Notes: generated from the letters alone by a model not told the origin. A stretch of DNA of 64,000 bases from DASSJT01 sp035691065 (GCA_035691065.1 DASSJT010000202.1:46896-110895); one strand, 5' to 3'; shown: positions 1 to 9,823, counted from the first letter of the stretch. Numbers and translations: made by a program.

Positions 1-2113
1 CCCACGTCGACACCACACTGGTGGGGGCCACGACGAGCAGCGGCGCCTCGTGGGTCAGCGTGCCCCGCTCGAGGGCGCGGGCCGCCATCGCGAGGGTCTG
101 GAGCGTCTTTCCGAGCCCCATGTCGTCGGCGAGGATGCCGCCCAGCTCGTGGTCCCACAGGAACGCGAGCCAGTGGAAGCCGTCGAGCTGGTAGTCGCGC
201 AGCGTGGCCTCGAGGCCGGACGGCGGCTCCGGCGCTGGGATGGACGTCAGGTCGAGCAGGGCACCGACGGTGCGTGACCACCGCTCGCTCTGGTGGGTGA
301 CCACCCCCAGCTCCACCAGCTCCTCCCACAGGCCCGCGTGCCAGCGCGTGAGGCGCAGCCCCTTCGACTCGCGGTCCTGGAGCGACCGCGCCTCCTCGAT
401 CAGCCGCCGCAGCGCGTGCAGCTCGGGGCGCTCGAGGCTGAACCAGGTGCCCGAGTCGAGGACGAGGTGGGTCTCGCCGCGGGCCAGCGCTGCGAACAGG
501 GGCCCGAACGGCACGTCCTCCCCGCCCACCGTCACGGTGATGTCGAGGTCGAACCAGTCGTTGCGCCCGTCCTCACCGACCTCGTTGGTCGACACCTCGA
601 TCTGCGGGGCCTCATCGACCTGCGCATAGTCGAGCGGCGTGCCCTCGACCGTGAGCAGCACGTCGTCACGCTCCTCGAGCCGTGGCAGCACCTCGCTCGC
701 GAAAATCGCGGTGGCAAGGCCGCCCAGCAGTGTTTCGGGCACCAGCCGCAGACTTCCGCCCACCCGCACCCGCAGCCCGGGAACGGCATCGAGCAGGGCG
801 AGGCTCGTGAGCAGGGTGGCCTCGGCCGCGGCGTCGCGGGCCACCCCCTCGCTGCGCCCGACGATCGGCACGCGGACGACGTCGTCGCCCACGGCATAGG
901 CGAAGCTCCAGCGCAGGCGGCAGCGGTGGCCGGGCTGCTCGAACCGCACGGTCAATCCGAGCCTGGGTGGCTCGACCACCGGGAAGGACACGGAGTCGTC
1001 GGAGGACCGGAGCGTCGCACGCTGGCGCAGCGCGGGGTAGTAGACCGCGAAGAACCGCGGCAGGTCGTCGGCAGGCACCTGGAGCGCACCACCGCGGACA
1101 AGCCGCGCCATCGTCGCATCGAGCACGGGCTCGAGCCGCGCCAGGACCAGACCGCAGTCTGACCCCACGAACACGCCGTGCGGCGGCTCGCCGACGAGAC
1201 CGACGACCTCGTCCTGGCTCCCTCCCAGCGCGAGGTCAGGGTGTCCGGGGACGCGCAGCGTCGCCTCGATGCTCAGCCCCGAGCCGTCGGGCCTGCGCCT
1301 GGCGTCGAGGGCCACCATGGCCGGCTCCTGGCACAGCTCGACCTCGGGTGCCTGTTTGCCCACGCCGACAAGCTGTATGCCGGTCTGCCTCGCATCGTGG
1401 AGCAGATGCCATGCGCGCCGGCCCAGGTCGTCGAGATAGACCTGCTGCTCGGTGGTGTAGTAGCCGCGGCGGGCTCGCGCGGCGGCCAGGATGGCGAGGG
1501 CGATGTCGCGCTCGGCTGCCCCGGGGCGGGCCCCGAAGCCGTACTCGAGCTCGCGCCACGAGACGCCACCCCGCACCCAGCCGCCGTTCCTTCCAGTGGT
1601 CACCGGGCGGATCCTCAGGCGTGGGCTGGGAGCCGAGCTCCCGGCATACCGGCTCGATGGCGGGGAAACGACCTCGAACTGGAAGCCGAGCGGGATCGTC
1701 GCGCCTTCGTCAGGCGGGTCGCGGACCAGGTCGGCGAGCGCGGACTCCCAGGTCGGCCGGACTCGCGGGTGACCCGAGGCGAGGCGCTGCCGGGCGGTGA
1801 GGACCAGGGCCACCACGTGCTTGCAGTCGGATCCCATGGGACAGGTGCAGCGGCTGCTCCACGCCTCGGCGAATCCGGATGATGGCGACGGCCGCGGGTC
1901 GGCCACCCTGACAACGGTCTGGTAGGTGCGGCCGTGGCTGCCTCGCACGGTGCCGAGGAGGACCTCGTCGTTCCTACCCGTGGCCACAGAGAGGACCATG
2001 TCGGACCGGTAATAGGCGTCGCCGCGGTCATAGGTGGCCGGACCGAGCTCGTGGCGGAGCCGGTCGTCGTCGAGGCGCGCGACCCAAGGCGGCGTGGGCG
2101 CGCCATGAGCCAT
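1..2113 (-). CDS. SWIM zinc-finger SNF2-family helicase (3' part cut off)
   Basis: This is the N-terminal 704 residues of a Swi2/Snf2 ATPase that runs off the left edge. A SWIM zinc finger is visible early (Cys89, Cys91, Cys97, His99, in CTCPMGSDCKH). A long middle domain follows, and the helicase core begins with GGILADDMGLGKT, whose Walker A lysine is about residue 669. Such proteins are DNA-dependent ATPases that remodel or translocate on DNA; the SWIM finger is a DNA or protein contact module. The ATG at 2113 lies 24 codons ahead of the first conserved-looking stretch and has no clear Shine-Dalgarno, so the start could be the GTG two codons upstream. The rest of the helicase domain is outside the window. 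Confidence 0.88.
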   Translation of the reverse strand, partial: MAHGAPTPPWVARLDDDRLRHELGPATYDRGDAYYRSDMVLSVATGRNDEVLLGTVRGSHGRTYQTVVRVADPRPSPSSGFAEAWSSRCTCPMGSDCKHVVALVLTARQRLASGHPRVRPTWESALADLVRDPPDEGATIPLGFQFEVVSPPSSRYAGSSAPSPRLRIRPVTTGRNGGWVRGGVSWRELEYGFGARPGAAERDIALAILAAARARRGYYTTEQQVYLDDLGRRAWHLLHDARQTGIQLVGVGKQAPEVELCQEPAMVALDARRRPDGSGLSIEATLRVPGHPDLALGGSQDEVVGLVGEPPHGVFVGSDCGLVLARLEPVLDATMARLVRGGALQVPADDLPRFFAVYYPALRQRATLRSSDDSVSFPVVEPPRLGLTVRFEQPGHRCRLRWSFAYAVGDDVVRVPIVGRSEGVARDAAAEATLLTSLALLDAVPGLRVRVGGSLRLVPETLLGGLATAIFASEVLPRLEERDDVLLTVEGTPLDYAQVDEAPQIEVSTNEVGEDGRNDWFDLDITVTVGGEDVPFGPLFAALARGETHLVLDSGTWFSLERPELHALRRLIEEARSLQDRESKGLRLTRWHAGLWEELVELGVVTHQSERWSRTVGALLDLTSIPAPEPPSGLEATLRDYQLDGFHWLAFLWDHELGGILADDMGLGKTLQTLAMAARALERGTLTHEAPLLVVAPTSVVSTW

Positions 2114-2162
2114 CGTCACGGCTGCGGCCGGGTGGTCGGGCGCATGGGGCCTCCTGGGCGGC

Positions 2163-2206
2163 GAGGAGCAGACCCTCGCAAGATGAGGAGCAAGACCCTC
2201 GCAAGA
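2163..2206. repeat. two-copy tandem repeat, 22 bp period
   Basis: GAGGAGCAGACCCTCGCAAG and a copy with one extra A follow each other in the gap between the protease gene and the helicase gene, both on the minus strand. It lies about 50 bases before the helicase start. No function is evident. Confidence 0.75.
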
Positions 2207-2339
2207 CTAGGCGCCGGCCGCGACAGCCGGACCCGGCTGTCCACAGGATCTGTGCCGTCGTGTCGCCGGTGCGCGCCAGCTGCGCAGGTAGCGCCCGGTG
2301 CCCCGCGCCGCCCGCTTCCAAGCACCGCGTGTGGGGAGG

Positions 2340-3302
2340 TCAGCCGTTGAGCTCGACAGGCACGGCGACGACGTCGACCATGGCCTCGCCCCGCAGCACG
2401 GTGACTTCCATCCGGCGACCGATGGCATCGTCGAACAGGAGCTTCTGGAGCGACTGGGCGTCGCTCAGGGGCTTGGTGTCGACGGCGAGCACGAGGTCGC
2501 CCGGGCGAAGGCCCGCGCGGGCGGCGGGGCTGCCCTGGACCACGTCCACGACTCGCAGGGCCCGCCTTCGGCCCGAGGTGTCCGCGTAGCGGGCCGGGAC
2601 CGGCGCCGGGGTGGAGACCACGCCGAGGAAGGCGCGACGCACGCGGCCCTCGCGCACGAGGGTGTCGACGATGCGCCGGGTGGTGGCGTTGATGGGCACG
2701 GCGAGCCCGAGGCCGAAGCCGGCGACTGCGGTGTTGATGCCGACGACGCGGGCCTGCGGGTCGGCCAGGGCACCGCCGGAGTTGCCGGGGTTGAGCGCGG
2801 CGTCGGTCTGGATGACGTCCTCGACGAGCCGGGTGGCCGTGCCCGAGCGGGTCGGGAACGACCGGCCGAGTGCGCTCACTACACCGGCGGTGACCGTCCC
2901 CGACAGTCCCATGGGGTTGCCGACCGCGACCACCAGGTTGCCCACGCGCAGCCCGTCGGCATCGCCGAACTCCGGCGGCTCGGGGATGTCGCGGTCGGCG
3001 CGCACGACCGCCAGGTCGGACAGCCGGTCCGCCCCGATGACGTCGACCATGGCGATCGTGCCGTCGGCGAACTCGGCCTGACCGGTGCCGTCCATGTCGG
3101 CGACGACGTGGGCGTTGGTCAGCAGGTGGCGCTCACGGGTCAGCACGACCGCCGAGCCGGCCCCCTCCGCCTGCCAGCCGCGAACCCGACGGCGGACCCG
3201 GAGGCTGGCGACCCGGGGGATGAGCCGCGCTGCGACGGTGGTCACGACCTGCGAGTAGGCGTCGAGCGCTTCCTCACCGGTGGCCGGGTCTATGGGGGTC
3301 AT
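2340..3302 (-). CDS. HtrA/DegP-like trypsin-type serine protease with PDZ domain
   Basis: A 320-residue S1C-family protease. The catalytic triad is readable as His65 (LLTNAHVV), Asp96 (LSDLAVV) and Ser175 (NPGNSGGAL). A PDZ domain occupies about residues 225-318 (SPAARAGLRPGDLVLAVD). HtrA proteases degrade or refold damaged proteins, usually outside the membrane, with the PDZ domain binding C-terminal peptides. No signal peptide or membrane anchor is seen, so this copy looks cytoplasmic, which is less usual. The start is supported by AGGAG six bases before the ATG. Confidence 0.9.
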   Translation of the reverse strand: MTPIDPATGEEALDAYSQVVTTVAARLIPRVASLRVRRRVRGWQAEGAGSAVVLTRERHLLTNAHVVADMDGTGQAEFADGTIAMVDVIGADRLSDLAVVRADRDIPEPPEFGDADGLRVGNLVVAVGNPMGLSGTVTAGVVSALGRSFPTRSGTATRLVEDVIQTDAALNPGNSGGALADPQARVVGINTAVAGFGLGLAVPINATTRRIVDTLVREGRVRRAFLGVVSTPAPVPARYADTSGRRRALRVVDVVQGSPAARAGLRPGDLVLAVDTKPLSDAQSLQKLLFDDAIGRRMEVTVLRGEAMVDVVAVPVELNG

Positions 3303-3459
3303 CGCGTGCTCCTGGGCGTCGACCGGACATCGAGTCGTGACGACCTCGATACAGGCGCCAACACCTGGGCGCGCGGCGGTGTTCCTGAGACTGGCAGGAG
3401 CGGCGGGTCGGGTGCGGGCAGGCGAGCCGCCGGCATACGTCAGCAGCGCGCGGAGCGCG

Positions 3460-3936
3460 TCAGTAGGTGGCCGTGCACACGACGGTCGTGGAGCCCCCGC
3501 CCACGGCGCTCGCTTGCTGCACGACCCTGCCCTTGACCGTGATGGAGCACTTGAGCATCGTGCTGCCGCTGCCCGCAGTGGCCGAGACCATCACGGTGCC
3601 GTGGGAAGACGGCCCGGTGCCGCTCCAGCTGCTCCCGACGAAGGTCCGCGTGGTCTTGTTGCCTCCGCGGTCGATGAACGTGACGCTCTTGAGCCGCGCG
3701 TCGGAGGTCACCGAGTACTTGACCCGGCTGCTACTGCTGGCCGAGCTGCCAGAGCCTCCAGAGCTGCCGGCGCTGCTCTCGACCCGGCTTTCCACCCGGC
3801 TCTCGGACCCGTTGCTCGAGCTGCTGGCCGTGCGCTGCTCGCAGCTGCTCTGCGCGCCCGTCAGCAGGAGCACCGCGAGTCCGGCCGCCGCAGTCGTCCT
3901 GAACCTCGACGGCACCCTGCTCGCCCGAGTTCTCAT
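3460..3936 (-). CDS. exported MmpS-like small protein
   Basis: A 158-residue protein with an N-terminal hydrophobic segment (residues 14-30) ending in a Cys (QSSC), which is a poor lipobox, so lipoprotein status is uncertain. A Ser/Gly-rich linker (about 35-70) follows, then a beta-rich C-terminal domain with paired cysteines (KCSITVKG and VVCTATY). The domain resembles mycobacterial MmpS periplasmic subunits, which partner RND transporters, but no MmpL-like gene is nearby. The membership is by pattern only. It is a single gene between the protease and the SpoIIE phosphatase. Confidence 0.6.
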   Translation of the reverse strand: MRTRASRVPSRFRTTAAAGLAVLLLTGAQSSCEQRTASSSSNGSESRVESRVESSAGSSGGSGSSASSSSRVKYSVTSDARLKSVTFIDRGGNKTTRTFVGSSWSGTGPSSHGTVMVSATAGSGSTMLKCSITVKGRVVQQASAVGGGSTTVVCTATY

Positions 3937-4084
3937 GGCGTACCCCAGTGTCGAGGGAAGTCTCCCACCCGAGGCTAGGACGGCCCTGTCTCGATGTCGG
4001 TCCGCCGAGCGTCGAGCCCGCGTCTCAGCATCGTCTCCGATGCGTCAAAGCTCCGTCTCATGGGACGGCTCACGTAGCAGGTTC

Positions 4085-4183
4085 ACGGAGCCGGCTCGGG
4101 GTTGACGGGCCAGGATGCCGTCCACGGAGCCGGCTCAGGGTGCCGTCCACGGAGACAGGTCAGGGTGCCGGCTCAGGGTGCCG
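4085..4183. repeat. degenerate tandem repeat, 25 bp period
   Basis: Copies of TCCACGGAGCCGGCTCAGGG followed by TGCCG start at 4121 and 4146, with decayed copies on either side. The tract lies just past, and slightly into, the 3' end of the SpoIIE-phosphatase gene. Confidence 0.65.
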
Positions 4184-6353
4184 GCAGCCGAATGGCGGCC
4201 AGCATGGCCACGTCGTCGTCGTGGCTGCCGTCACGCACCGACTGGGCCACCGCGGCAAGGGCGTTGGCGAGATCGCCCGATGCCGCGTCGCCGGCCCGGA
4301 AAGACCTTGCCGCGTCCAGCAGCCGCTGTTTCCCGACGTTCAGGTCCTCCCCGGGCCGCTCGACCAGCCCGTCGGTGTAGAGCACCAGGGTCTGGCCCAC
4401 CGAGAACGGCACGACCGACTGCTTCCGCTCCGCTCCACCGGCTCCGAGGATGAGGCCCCGAGCCGACTCCACGAAGGTGCCGGTGCCGTCCGGGTCGAGC
4501 AGCAGCGGCGGAGGGTGGCCGGCGCAGGCCATGACCAGCTCGTTGCGGCTCGGGTCGGCGACGGCATACAGCAGCGTCACCAGCTGGTCGGTCGGGTACC
4601 GCTCGAAGAGCAGGTCCAGCCTGGTGAGCACGGAGACCGGCTCGGGATTCACCGCCACGAGCGCTCGCAAGGCAGCGGCGACCTGGGACATGGCCGCCGC
4701 CGCGGGAACGCCCAGCCCCATGACATCGCCGATGAACAGTGCGAGGCGGTTCCCGTCCACCGGAATGGCGTCGTAGAAGTCGCCACCCACCTCGGTGCGG
4801 CCTCCGGACTCGTACAGCGCGCCCAGCTCCCAGCCCTCGACCACCGGCAGCTCTCTGGGCAGCACCGCCTGCTGCAGCCGGTCGGCGACGTCGCGAAGCT
4901 CGCTGTGGAGGATGGCGTTGTCGATCGCGACGGCGGCCCGTCTGGCGACCTCCTCGGCGAAGGCGACGTCTGAGGCCCGGAACGGCCGACGGGCCTGACC
5001 GCCCACCCAGGTCATCGTGCCCAGCGTCCGCCTTCGCGCCTTCAGCGGGACGATCAGCGCGGTGCTGAAGTCGAGCTCGCGCAGCAGGCGCAGCTGCCCG
5101 GGGTCGCTCGCCGTGGCCGCAAGCATCGCGTCGGTGACCTGGGGGATCAGTTGGCTCCGCCCGCTATGCAGGACCTCGTAAGTGCCCGACTGCGACGTAT
5201 GGGTGGGCTGGTAGCGCTGTCGGTAGTCCTCGGCCAGGGCCAGCTTGTCCGGGTCACCGTGTGCCACTGCGAGGTTGCGCAGTATGCCGTCCTGCTCGAG
5301 CGCGATCGCGCACCAGTCCGCGAACCGCGGCACCGCGAGCCAGGCCACCTTTCCCAGCGTGGCCTCGTAGTCGAGGCTGCCGGCGAGCTCGGCGCTGGCC
5401 TCCGCGAGGAACGCCAGCTGGTCGGCCTGGTCGGCTGCCTGCTCGACCGCGCGGATCCGCTCCACCGCCTGCGCGCAGGTGTCGGCCATGATCCGGAAGA
5501 AGTCCAGCTCGGCCGCGTCGATTGTGCGCCGGCCGGGAAACGAGAGGCTGGCGACGCCGATAGTGCGGTTGCCCGCAGACAGCGGGAGACACACGATGGA
5601 GCGCTCGCCCTGGGCGCCCAGGTCGAGCTCCGGGTAGCGGGAGGTGATCTCGTCCACTCCCGCCAACACGACGGTCTTCCCGGTGCGGACGGCCTCGCTC
5701 GCCGGCGTGTCGTCGGCGACCAAGTACGTTGCCCAGCGCGACGAGGCGCCCACGGGGCCGCCCCGCAGGCGGATGAGCTGCAGGGTGTCGTCGTCGACGA
5801 GCAGCGAGAGTGATGCGGTGGTGGCCCCGGCGGCGTCGGCCATGTGCTCGACCACGATGTCGGTCACCGTCTCGAGGTCGGCGGCGGAAAGCAGCTGGGC
5901 GACCACCCCGCCCAGCCGGGTCAGGCGCTGGGACAGCCGGATCGCGCGAGCGCGGCGCCCACTGACCCCTTCCGCCACCAAGATCGCGCCGGTGACCATG
6001 CCGCCACCGCTCACTGGCACGAGGTGGAGGTCGGTCGGTCCCGACGCGTCGACCCGGTGCACCTCCAGCTCGCCGTCCCAGCTCACCCCGCCCAGCACGA
6101 GGCGCAGCACCTCGTCGAACCCACCGCGCTCCGAGTCGTTCAGCGAGACCTCGGCGAACTTCTGCCCGAACAGCGTCGCTGTCGGGATGCCCAGCATCTT
6201 CGCCGCGGCGGCGTTGGCGCCCACGACGCACCCGGACACGTCCAGTGCGACAACGGCCTGCGGGAGGGCCTGCAGCCATCGGTCGTCGAGCGGCCACGGT
6301 CGTGGAGGGCCCTCGTCCGCCGGTCCCCCGGAGGAGATCAGGTTGGGGCCCAC
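4173..6353 (-). CDS. PAS-GAF-GAF SpoIIE-type PP2C serine phosphatase
   Basis: A 726-residue cytoplasmic sensor phosphatase. Order of domains: PAS (about 20-120), GAF (about 150-310), a second GAF (about 320-490) and a C-terminal SpoIIE/PP2C domain (about 505-726). Metal-binding acidic motifs are visible (VGGDFYD, IGDVMGLG, YTDGLVERPGE and HDDDVAM). Family members dephosphorylate STAS anti-sigma-factor antagonists in response to a signal sensed by PAS/GAF. The gene starts with GTG six bases after the stop of a STAS gene, so the probable substrate is encoded by its operon partner. No RsbW-type kinase is present in the window. Confidence 0.92.
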   Translation of the reverse strand: MGPNLISSGGPADEGPPRPWPLDDRWLQALPQAVVALDVSGCVVGANAAAAKMLGIPTATLFGQKFAEVSLNDSERGGFDEVLRLVLGGVSWDGELEVHRVDASGPTDLHLVPVSGGGMVTGAILVAEGVSGRRARAIRLSQRLTRLGGVVAQLLSAADLETVTDIVVEHMADAAGATTASLSLLVDDDTLQLIRLRGGPVGASSRWATYLVADDTPASEAVRTGKTVVLAGVDEITSRYPELDLGAQGERSIVCLPLSAGNRTIGVASLSFPGRRTIDAAELDFFRIMADTCAQAVERIRAVEQAADQADQLAFLAEASAELAGSLDYEATLGKVAWLAVPRFADWCAIALEQDGILRNLAVAHGDPDKLALAEDYRQRYQPTHTSQSGTYEVLHSGRSQLIPQVTDAMLAATASDPGQLRLLRELDFSTALIVPLKARRRTLGTMTWVGGQARRPFRASDVAFAEEVARRAAVAIDNAILHSELRDVADRLQQAVLPRELPVVEGWELGALYESGGRTEVGGDFYDAIPVDGNRLALFIGDVMGLGVPAAAAMSQVAAALRALVAVNPEPVSVLTRLDLLFERYPTDQLVTLLYAVADPSRNELVMACAGHPPPLLLDPDGTGTFVESARGLILGAGGAERKQSVVPFSVGQTLVLYTDGLVERPGEDLNVGKQRLLDAARSFRAGDAASGDLANALAAVAQSVRDGSHDDDVAMLAAIRLPAP

Positions 6354-6359
6354 CAGAGG

Positions 6360-6722
6360 TCACGCGACCGGATCGGCCGGGCCGCCTGCGAGTGCCTCGT
6401 CAAGCGAGGCATAGGTGGGCAGGACGGTGTTGACCTGCGTGAGGTCGAGCACCCGCAGCACCTCGTCGCGGGGTGCCGCCAGGCGCAACGAGCCACCGGC
6501 GTCGCGGGCCTGGCTGCCGGCGCTGACCAGCGCGCCGATGCCGCTGGAGTCCAGGAACGTCGTCCGCGAGAGGTCGACCACGATGTGCTGCGTGGCCTGG
6601 ATCGACTGCTCCAGCTCTTCCTTCAGCTGCGGCACGGCTGCAAGGTCGATGTCACCCTCGGGAACCAGAACGGCGAAGCCCTGGCGCTCGAAGCGGGTGA
6701 GCTGTGGAGCGTCGAACGACAT
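6360..6722 (-). CDS. STAS-domain anti-sigma factor antagonist
   Basis: A 120-residue single STAS domain with the conserved phosphorylation site FLDSSGIGAL (Ser59/Ser60). Unphosphorylated antagonists of this type bind an RsbW/SpoIIAB-like kinase and release its sigma factor. It is the first gene of a two-gene unit with the downstream SpoIIE-type phosphatase, the expected activating enzyme. A purine-rich stretch precedes the ATG. Which sigma factor is controlled cannot be told from the window. Confidence 0.93.
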   Translation of the reverse strand: MSFDAPQLTRFERQGFAVLVPEGDIDLAAVPQLKEELEQSIQATQHIVVDLSRTTFLDSSGIGALVSAGSQARDAGGSLRLAAPRDEVLRVLDLTQVNTVLPTYASLDEALAGGPADPVA

Positions 6723-6872
6723 CGGCGCCTACCTTTCGCTCCCGTGGCCCGGAAAACCGCATCATCCCACCAAAGCCCGTGACACGTGGGCCAAACCGCT
6801 GGCGAGTATGCCGTCCGGCTGGCCTCGGGTCCACCGATCGATCGACCGGCGGTTCAGCACGACGTCGAGCGG

Positions 6873-6927
6873 CCGGAGCGCCATCGGAGCGCAGCCGGAG
6901 AGCCATCGGAGCGCGGCCGGAGAGGGG
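6873..6927. repeat. tandem repeat, 22 bp period
   Basis: CCGGAGCGCCATCGGAGCGC is followed 22 bases later by CCGGAGAGCCATCGGAGCGC and then a partial third copy. It fills part of the 269-base gap between the STAS gene and the exporter permease gene. I see nothing else in that gap except one GTATGCCG motif. Confidence 0.7.
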
Positions 6928-6991
6928 TCGGAAGCGGGCGTCGAGTCTCCGTCGGGCAGCCGTCGAACGGCGGCCGTGATCGTCGATCCGC

Positions 6992-8680
6992 TCAGGAGTG
7001 TGGAGCCAGACCGCGCCGCGCTGCGAGGAACCCGGCGCCCAGGAGCCAGGCCGTCATGACCCCCAGGGCCGACCAGCTCACGGTGGCGCCGCCGGGCGCG
7101 AAGGCGAGCGACAAGGCCTTGGCCAAGTGCTCCAACGGGAAGAACGCGCCCACGGTGGTCATCCAGGACGGGGTCGCGCTGATGGCGAACACGTTGGAGA
7201 AGAAGGCCAGAGGCAGGGCGATGCCCAGACCGACCGCCGTCACGGCCCTGCTGTTGGGCAGCAGCGCGGCCATCAGGAACCCACATGCGGCCAGAGAGCC
7301 CGACCCGAGCACGAGGACCGCCGCCGCGAGCGGAAGGCCGGCCGCCGTCGGCCTGAGGTCGAACCACGGTCGTCCGATGACCAGGACCAGGGCCGCAGTC
7401 ACCCAGACGATCGCGAGCACCGACAGCAACCGCCCGGCGAGGTAGGCGTATGCCGGCAGCGGGGCGCCCTGCAGGCGTTTCAGGATGCCCTGGTCGCGTG
7501 CACGGGCCACGGCCTCGGGAAGGTTGACGAAGCAGTTGACCACGACACCCCAGGCGATCATCCCGGCAGCCAGCTCCACGGCATACGGCAATGGTCCGCT
7601 CGGGGCCTGGCCGCGGATCACACTGGCGATGAAGGCGTAGAGCCCCACCGGCATGGCCACCGCGAAGAAGACCCAGCCGAGGTCTCGCAGCGCTCCTCTG
7701 GTCGCCCACAAGGCCTGTGCCTGCACCATCGCGGCTTCCGAGGGACGCCCAGCGAGGTCGGCCGTCAGCGCCGCTGCCCCGTGGATTGCCTCCGTGCCGA
7801 CGGGAGCCTCTGGAGCCTCCACCGCGGCGGGCTGCCGGCGGCGGCCGAGGCGCGGGCCTTCGACGGCAGGGGCCCATCGGAAGCTGCGCGCGGCCACGAG
7901 CGCAGCCCCTACGGCCCACGCGCCGATGACCGCCAGAGCGCCGAGGTCCCAGCCGGCTCCAGTGCCGAATGGGTCGAACTGGTCCCGCAGCGCATCGTTG
8001 AAGGGCTTGAGCGGGAAGAACCCCGCGATCCGGTCGGCCCAGCCGGGCAGGTCGCCCCAGACCATCACGCCGGAGAGGAACGCCACCACGACGGCGGTGG
8101 AGATCGCAACCGCCTGCGACATGGCCGCCGACCGGGTGAGGCTGGCCACGGCCAGCCCGGCGGCCGCGAAGGCGGCGATCGCGAGGACGACGGTCACCAG
8201 CGTCGCCAGTGCGGTGCGCCACTGGATCTGGACGTCGTAGCCGAGCACCCCGACGGCGAGCATCAGCACGAGGGAGGCGATCGCGGAGAGCACTGCTGCC
8301 CCGATGCGCCCAGCCAGGTAGACCCATGCCGGCACCGGGGTGCCCCGGAACCGCTTGAGGAGGCCCCGCTCGCGCGCATCGGCGAGCGATGCGGCGACCG
8401 TGGGATAGGCGCCGTACAGGACGCCCATGACACCTGCCGTGGGCGTGACGTACTGCATCATCCGGACGTGGCTGGTGGGGCTGATCGTCGCGTTCCCGGC
8501 GATGAACCCGAGCACCAGCAGCCAGGTGAGCGGGAACAGGAAGGTGAAGATGAAGGCCACCCGGCCACGCCAGAGCTCGCGCGTGGCGTAGACGAGCTGG
8601 TCCAGGAGGAGTGTCGTGAGGCTCGTGTGCCTGGTCTGGATGGGGGGCTGCCGAGGCGGCGCGGTCAGGGCGGACATCAC
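6992..8680 (-). CDS. ABC-2 type exporter permease, two fused copies
   Basis: A 562-residue membrane protein made of two ABC-2 permease halves (about 30-250 and 320-560) joined by a charged linker (about 255-315). Each half repeats the same pattern, including LKRFRGTPVPAWVYLAGRI and LKRLQGAPLPAYAYLAGRL, so it arose by duplication and fusion. Its start overlaps the stop of the upstream ATPase gene by 4 bases (ATGA), so the two are probably translationally coupled. Together they make a drug/lipid/antibiotic-type exporter; the substrate is unknown. Half-permeases normally dimerise, so one fused chain could form the whole pore. Confidence 0.9.
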   Translation of the reverse strand: MMSALTAPPRQPPIQTRHTSLTTLLLDQLVYATRELWRGRVAFIFTFLFPLTWLLVLGFIAGNATISPTSHVRMMQYVTPTAGVMGVLYGAYPTVAASLADARERGLLKRFRGTPVPAWVYLAGRIGAAVLSAIASLVLMLAVGVLGYDVQIQWRTALATLVTVVLAIAAFAAAGLAVASLTRSAAMSQAVAISTAVVVAFLSGVMVWGDLPGWADRIAGFFPLKPFNDALRDQFDPFGTGAGWDLGALAVIGAWAVGAALVAARSFRWAPAVEGPRLGRRRQPAAVEAPEAPVGTEAIHGAAALTADLAGRPSEAAMVQAQALWATRGALRDLGWVFFAVAMPVGLYAFIASVIRGQAPSGPLPYAVELAAGMIAWGVVVNCFVNLPEAVARARDQGILKRLQGAPLPAYAYLAGRLLSVLAIVWVTAALVLVIGRPWFDLRPTAAGLPLAAAVLVLGSGSLAACGFLMAALLPNSRAVTAVGLGIALPLAFFSNVFAISATPSWMTTVGAFFPLEHLAKALSLAFAPGGATVSWSALGVMTAWLLGAGFLAARRGLAPHS

Positions 8681-9612
8681 GAGGCCGCCAGTGCTTCGTC
8701 GGCGGAGGCGTGCTCGCTCGCGCCGATCAGGTCGAGGTAGACGTCCTCGAGCGACGGGCGGGCCACCGTGATCCCCGGCAGCTCGAGCCCGCGAGCGCGG
8801 GCCCAGCCGGTGAGCGCCTGCAGCGCGGCGGTGGGCCGGGTGGTGTGCAGCTGCCAGTCGACACCCTGCGGCTCGAGCTGGCCGTCCAGGCTGGGTAGCT
8901 CCGAGACCTCCGCACCGGACGGCAGCCGGAAGGTGATCACCGTCGAGCTCACCGCCTCACCGCCGATCTCCGCCGGGGTGCCCACGGCGACCAGCCGACC
9001 CGCCACCATGACGCCCACGCGGTCGGCCAGGTGCTCGGCCTCGTCCATGTAGTGAGTCGTGAGGAGGATCGTCTTCCCCAGCCCGCGAAGCCGCTCCACG
9101 AGCTCCCACGCGCGCCGCCGGGCCGACGGGTCGAACCCGGTCGTGGGCTCGTCGAGGAACAGCAGCTCGGGGTCGCCGACCAGCCCGAGGGCGAGGTCGA
9201 GCCGGCGGCGCTGGCCCCCAGAGAGAGTCTTGACCCGCGCGTCCGCCTTCGCCGCGAGGCCCACGGTCTCGATGACGTCGTCGACCGGCAGCTGGCGGGG
9301 ATACATCCCCCGGTAGAGCCGCACCAGCTCGCGGACGGAGAAGTCCTCGTCGAACCCCGCCTCTTGGAGCACGATGCCGATCCGCTCCCGGTAGTCGCGG
9401 CCCCCGGTCTGCGGGTCGAAGCCGAGCACTTCGACCGTCCCTGACGTGCGGCGCCGGTGCCCTTCGAGGATCTCGACGGTCGTCGTCTTGCCGGCGCCGT
9501 TGGGGCCGAGGAGGGCGAAGACCTCGCCCGCCTCCACGGAGAACGAGACCCCGTCGACCGCGCGCACCGCGCCATAGTGTTTGCGCAGACCATCGACCGT
9601 GATCGCTGCCAT
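8677..9612 (-). CDS. ABC exporter ATP-binding protein (DrrA/ABC-2 type)
   Basis: A 311-residue ATPase that powers the fused permease encoded next. Walker A (LLGPNGAGKTTTVEIL), the Q-loop, signature LSGGQRRRLDLA and Walker B LLFLDEPTTGFDP are complete, followed by a C-terminal extension typical of DrrA-like proteins. I chose the ATG at 9612 because MAAITVDGLRKHYG is the usual family N-terminus; longer in-frame readings upstream are low-complexity and not family-like. Confidence 0.93.
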   Translation of the reverse strand: MAAITVDGLRKHYGAVRAVDGVSFSVEAGEVFALLGPNGAGKTTTVEILEGHRRRTSGTVEVLGFDPQTGGRDYRERIGIVLQEAGFDEDFSVRELVRLYRGMYPRQLPVDDVIETVGLAAKADARVKTLSGGQRRRLDLALGLVGDPELLFLDEPTTGFDPSARRRAWELVERLRGLGKTILLTTHYMDEAEHLADRVGVMVAGRLVAVGTPAEIGGEAVSSTVITFRLPSGAEVSELPSLDGQLEPQGVDWQLHTTRPTAALQALTGWARARGLELPGITVARPSLEDVYLDLIGASEHASADEALAAS

Positions 9613-9775
9613 GACCCACACCCCGTCCATGTCCTGAGCGCCGAGCGCATCATGCAGGTGCCTGCCGACAACCGCACTTCCATCGCACGGGCTGGGCTGC
9701 GGGCCAGCAAGTGGCGAAGGTCCCGCGCGGGACGCGGTCATCAGGACATCACCAAGGGCAAGGCCGGGCGTATGT

Positions 9776-9814
9776 CGGGCGTATGCCGGGTGCTCGCCAC
9801 CCGGCATACGCCCG
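9776..9814 (-). terminator. perfect 17-bp hairpin
   Basis: The arms 9776-9792 and 9798-9814 pair without mismatch around a 5-base loop. Each arm contains GTATGCCG or its complement. It starts 9 bases after the stop of the DUF998 gene and before the ABC exporter operon, so it most likely ends transcription of the former. It has no T-run, as is common in actinobacteria. Confidence 0.8.
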
Positions 9815-9823
9815 GCTCACTGG

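Noticed and set aside
293..1800. Plus-strand open frames over the left end
   Set aside because: The minus strand here encodes a continuous SNF2 protein with SWIM finger and Walker A motif.
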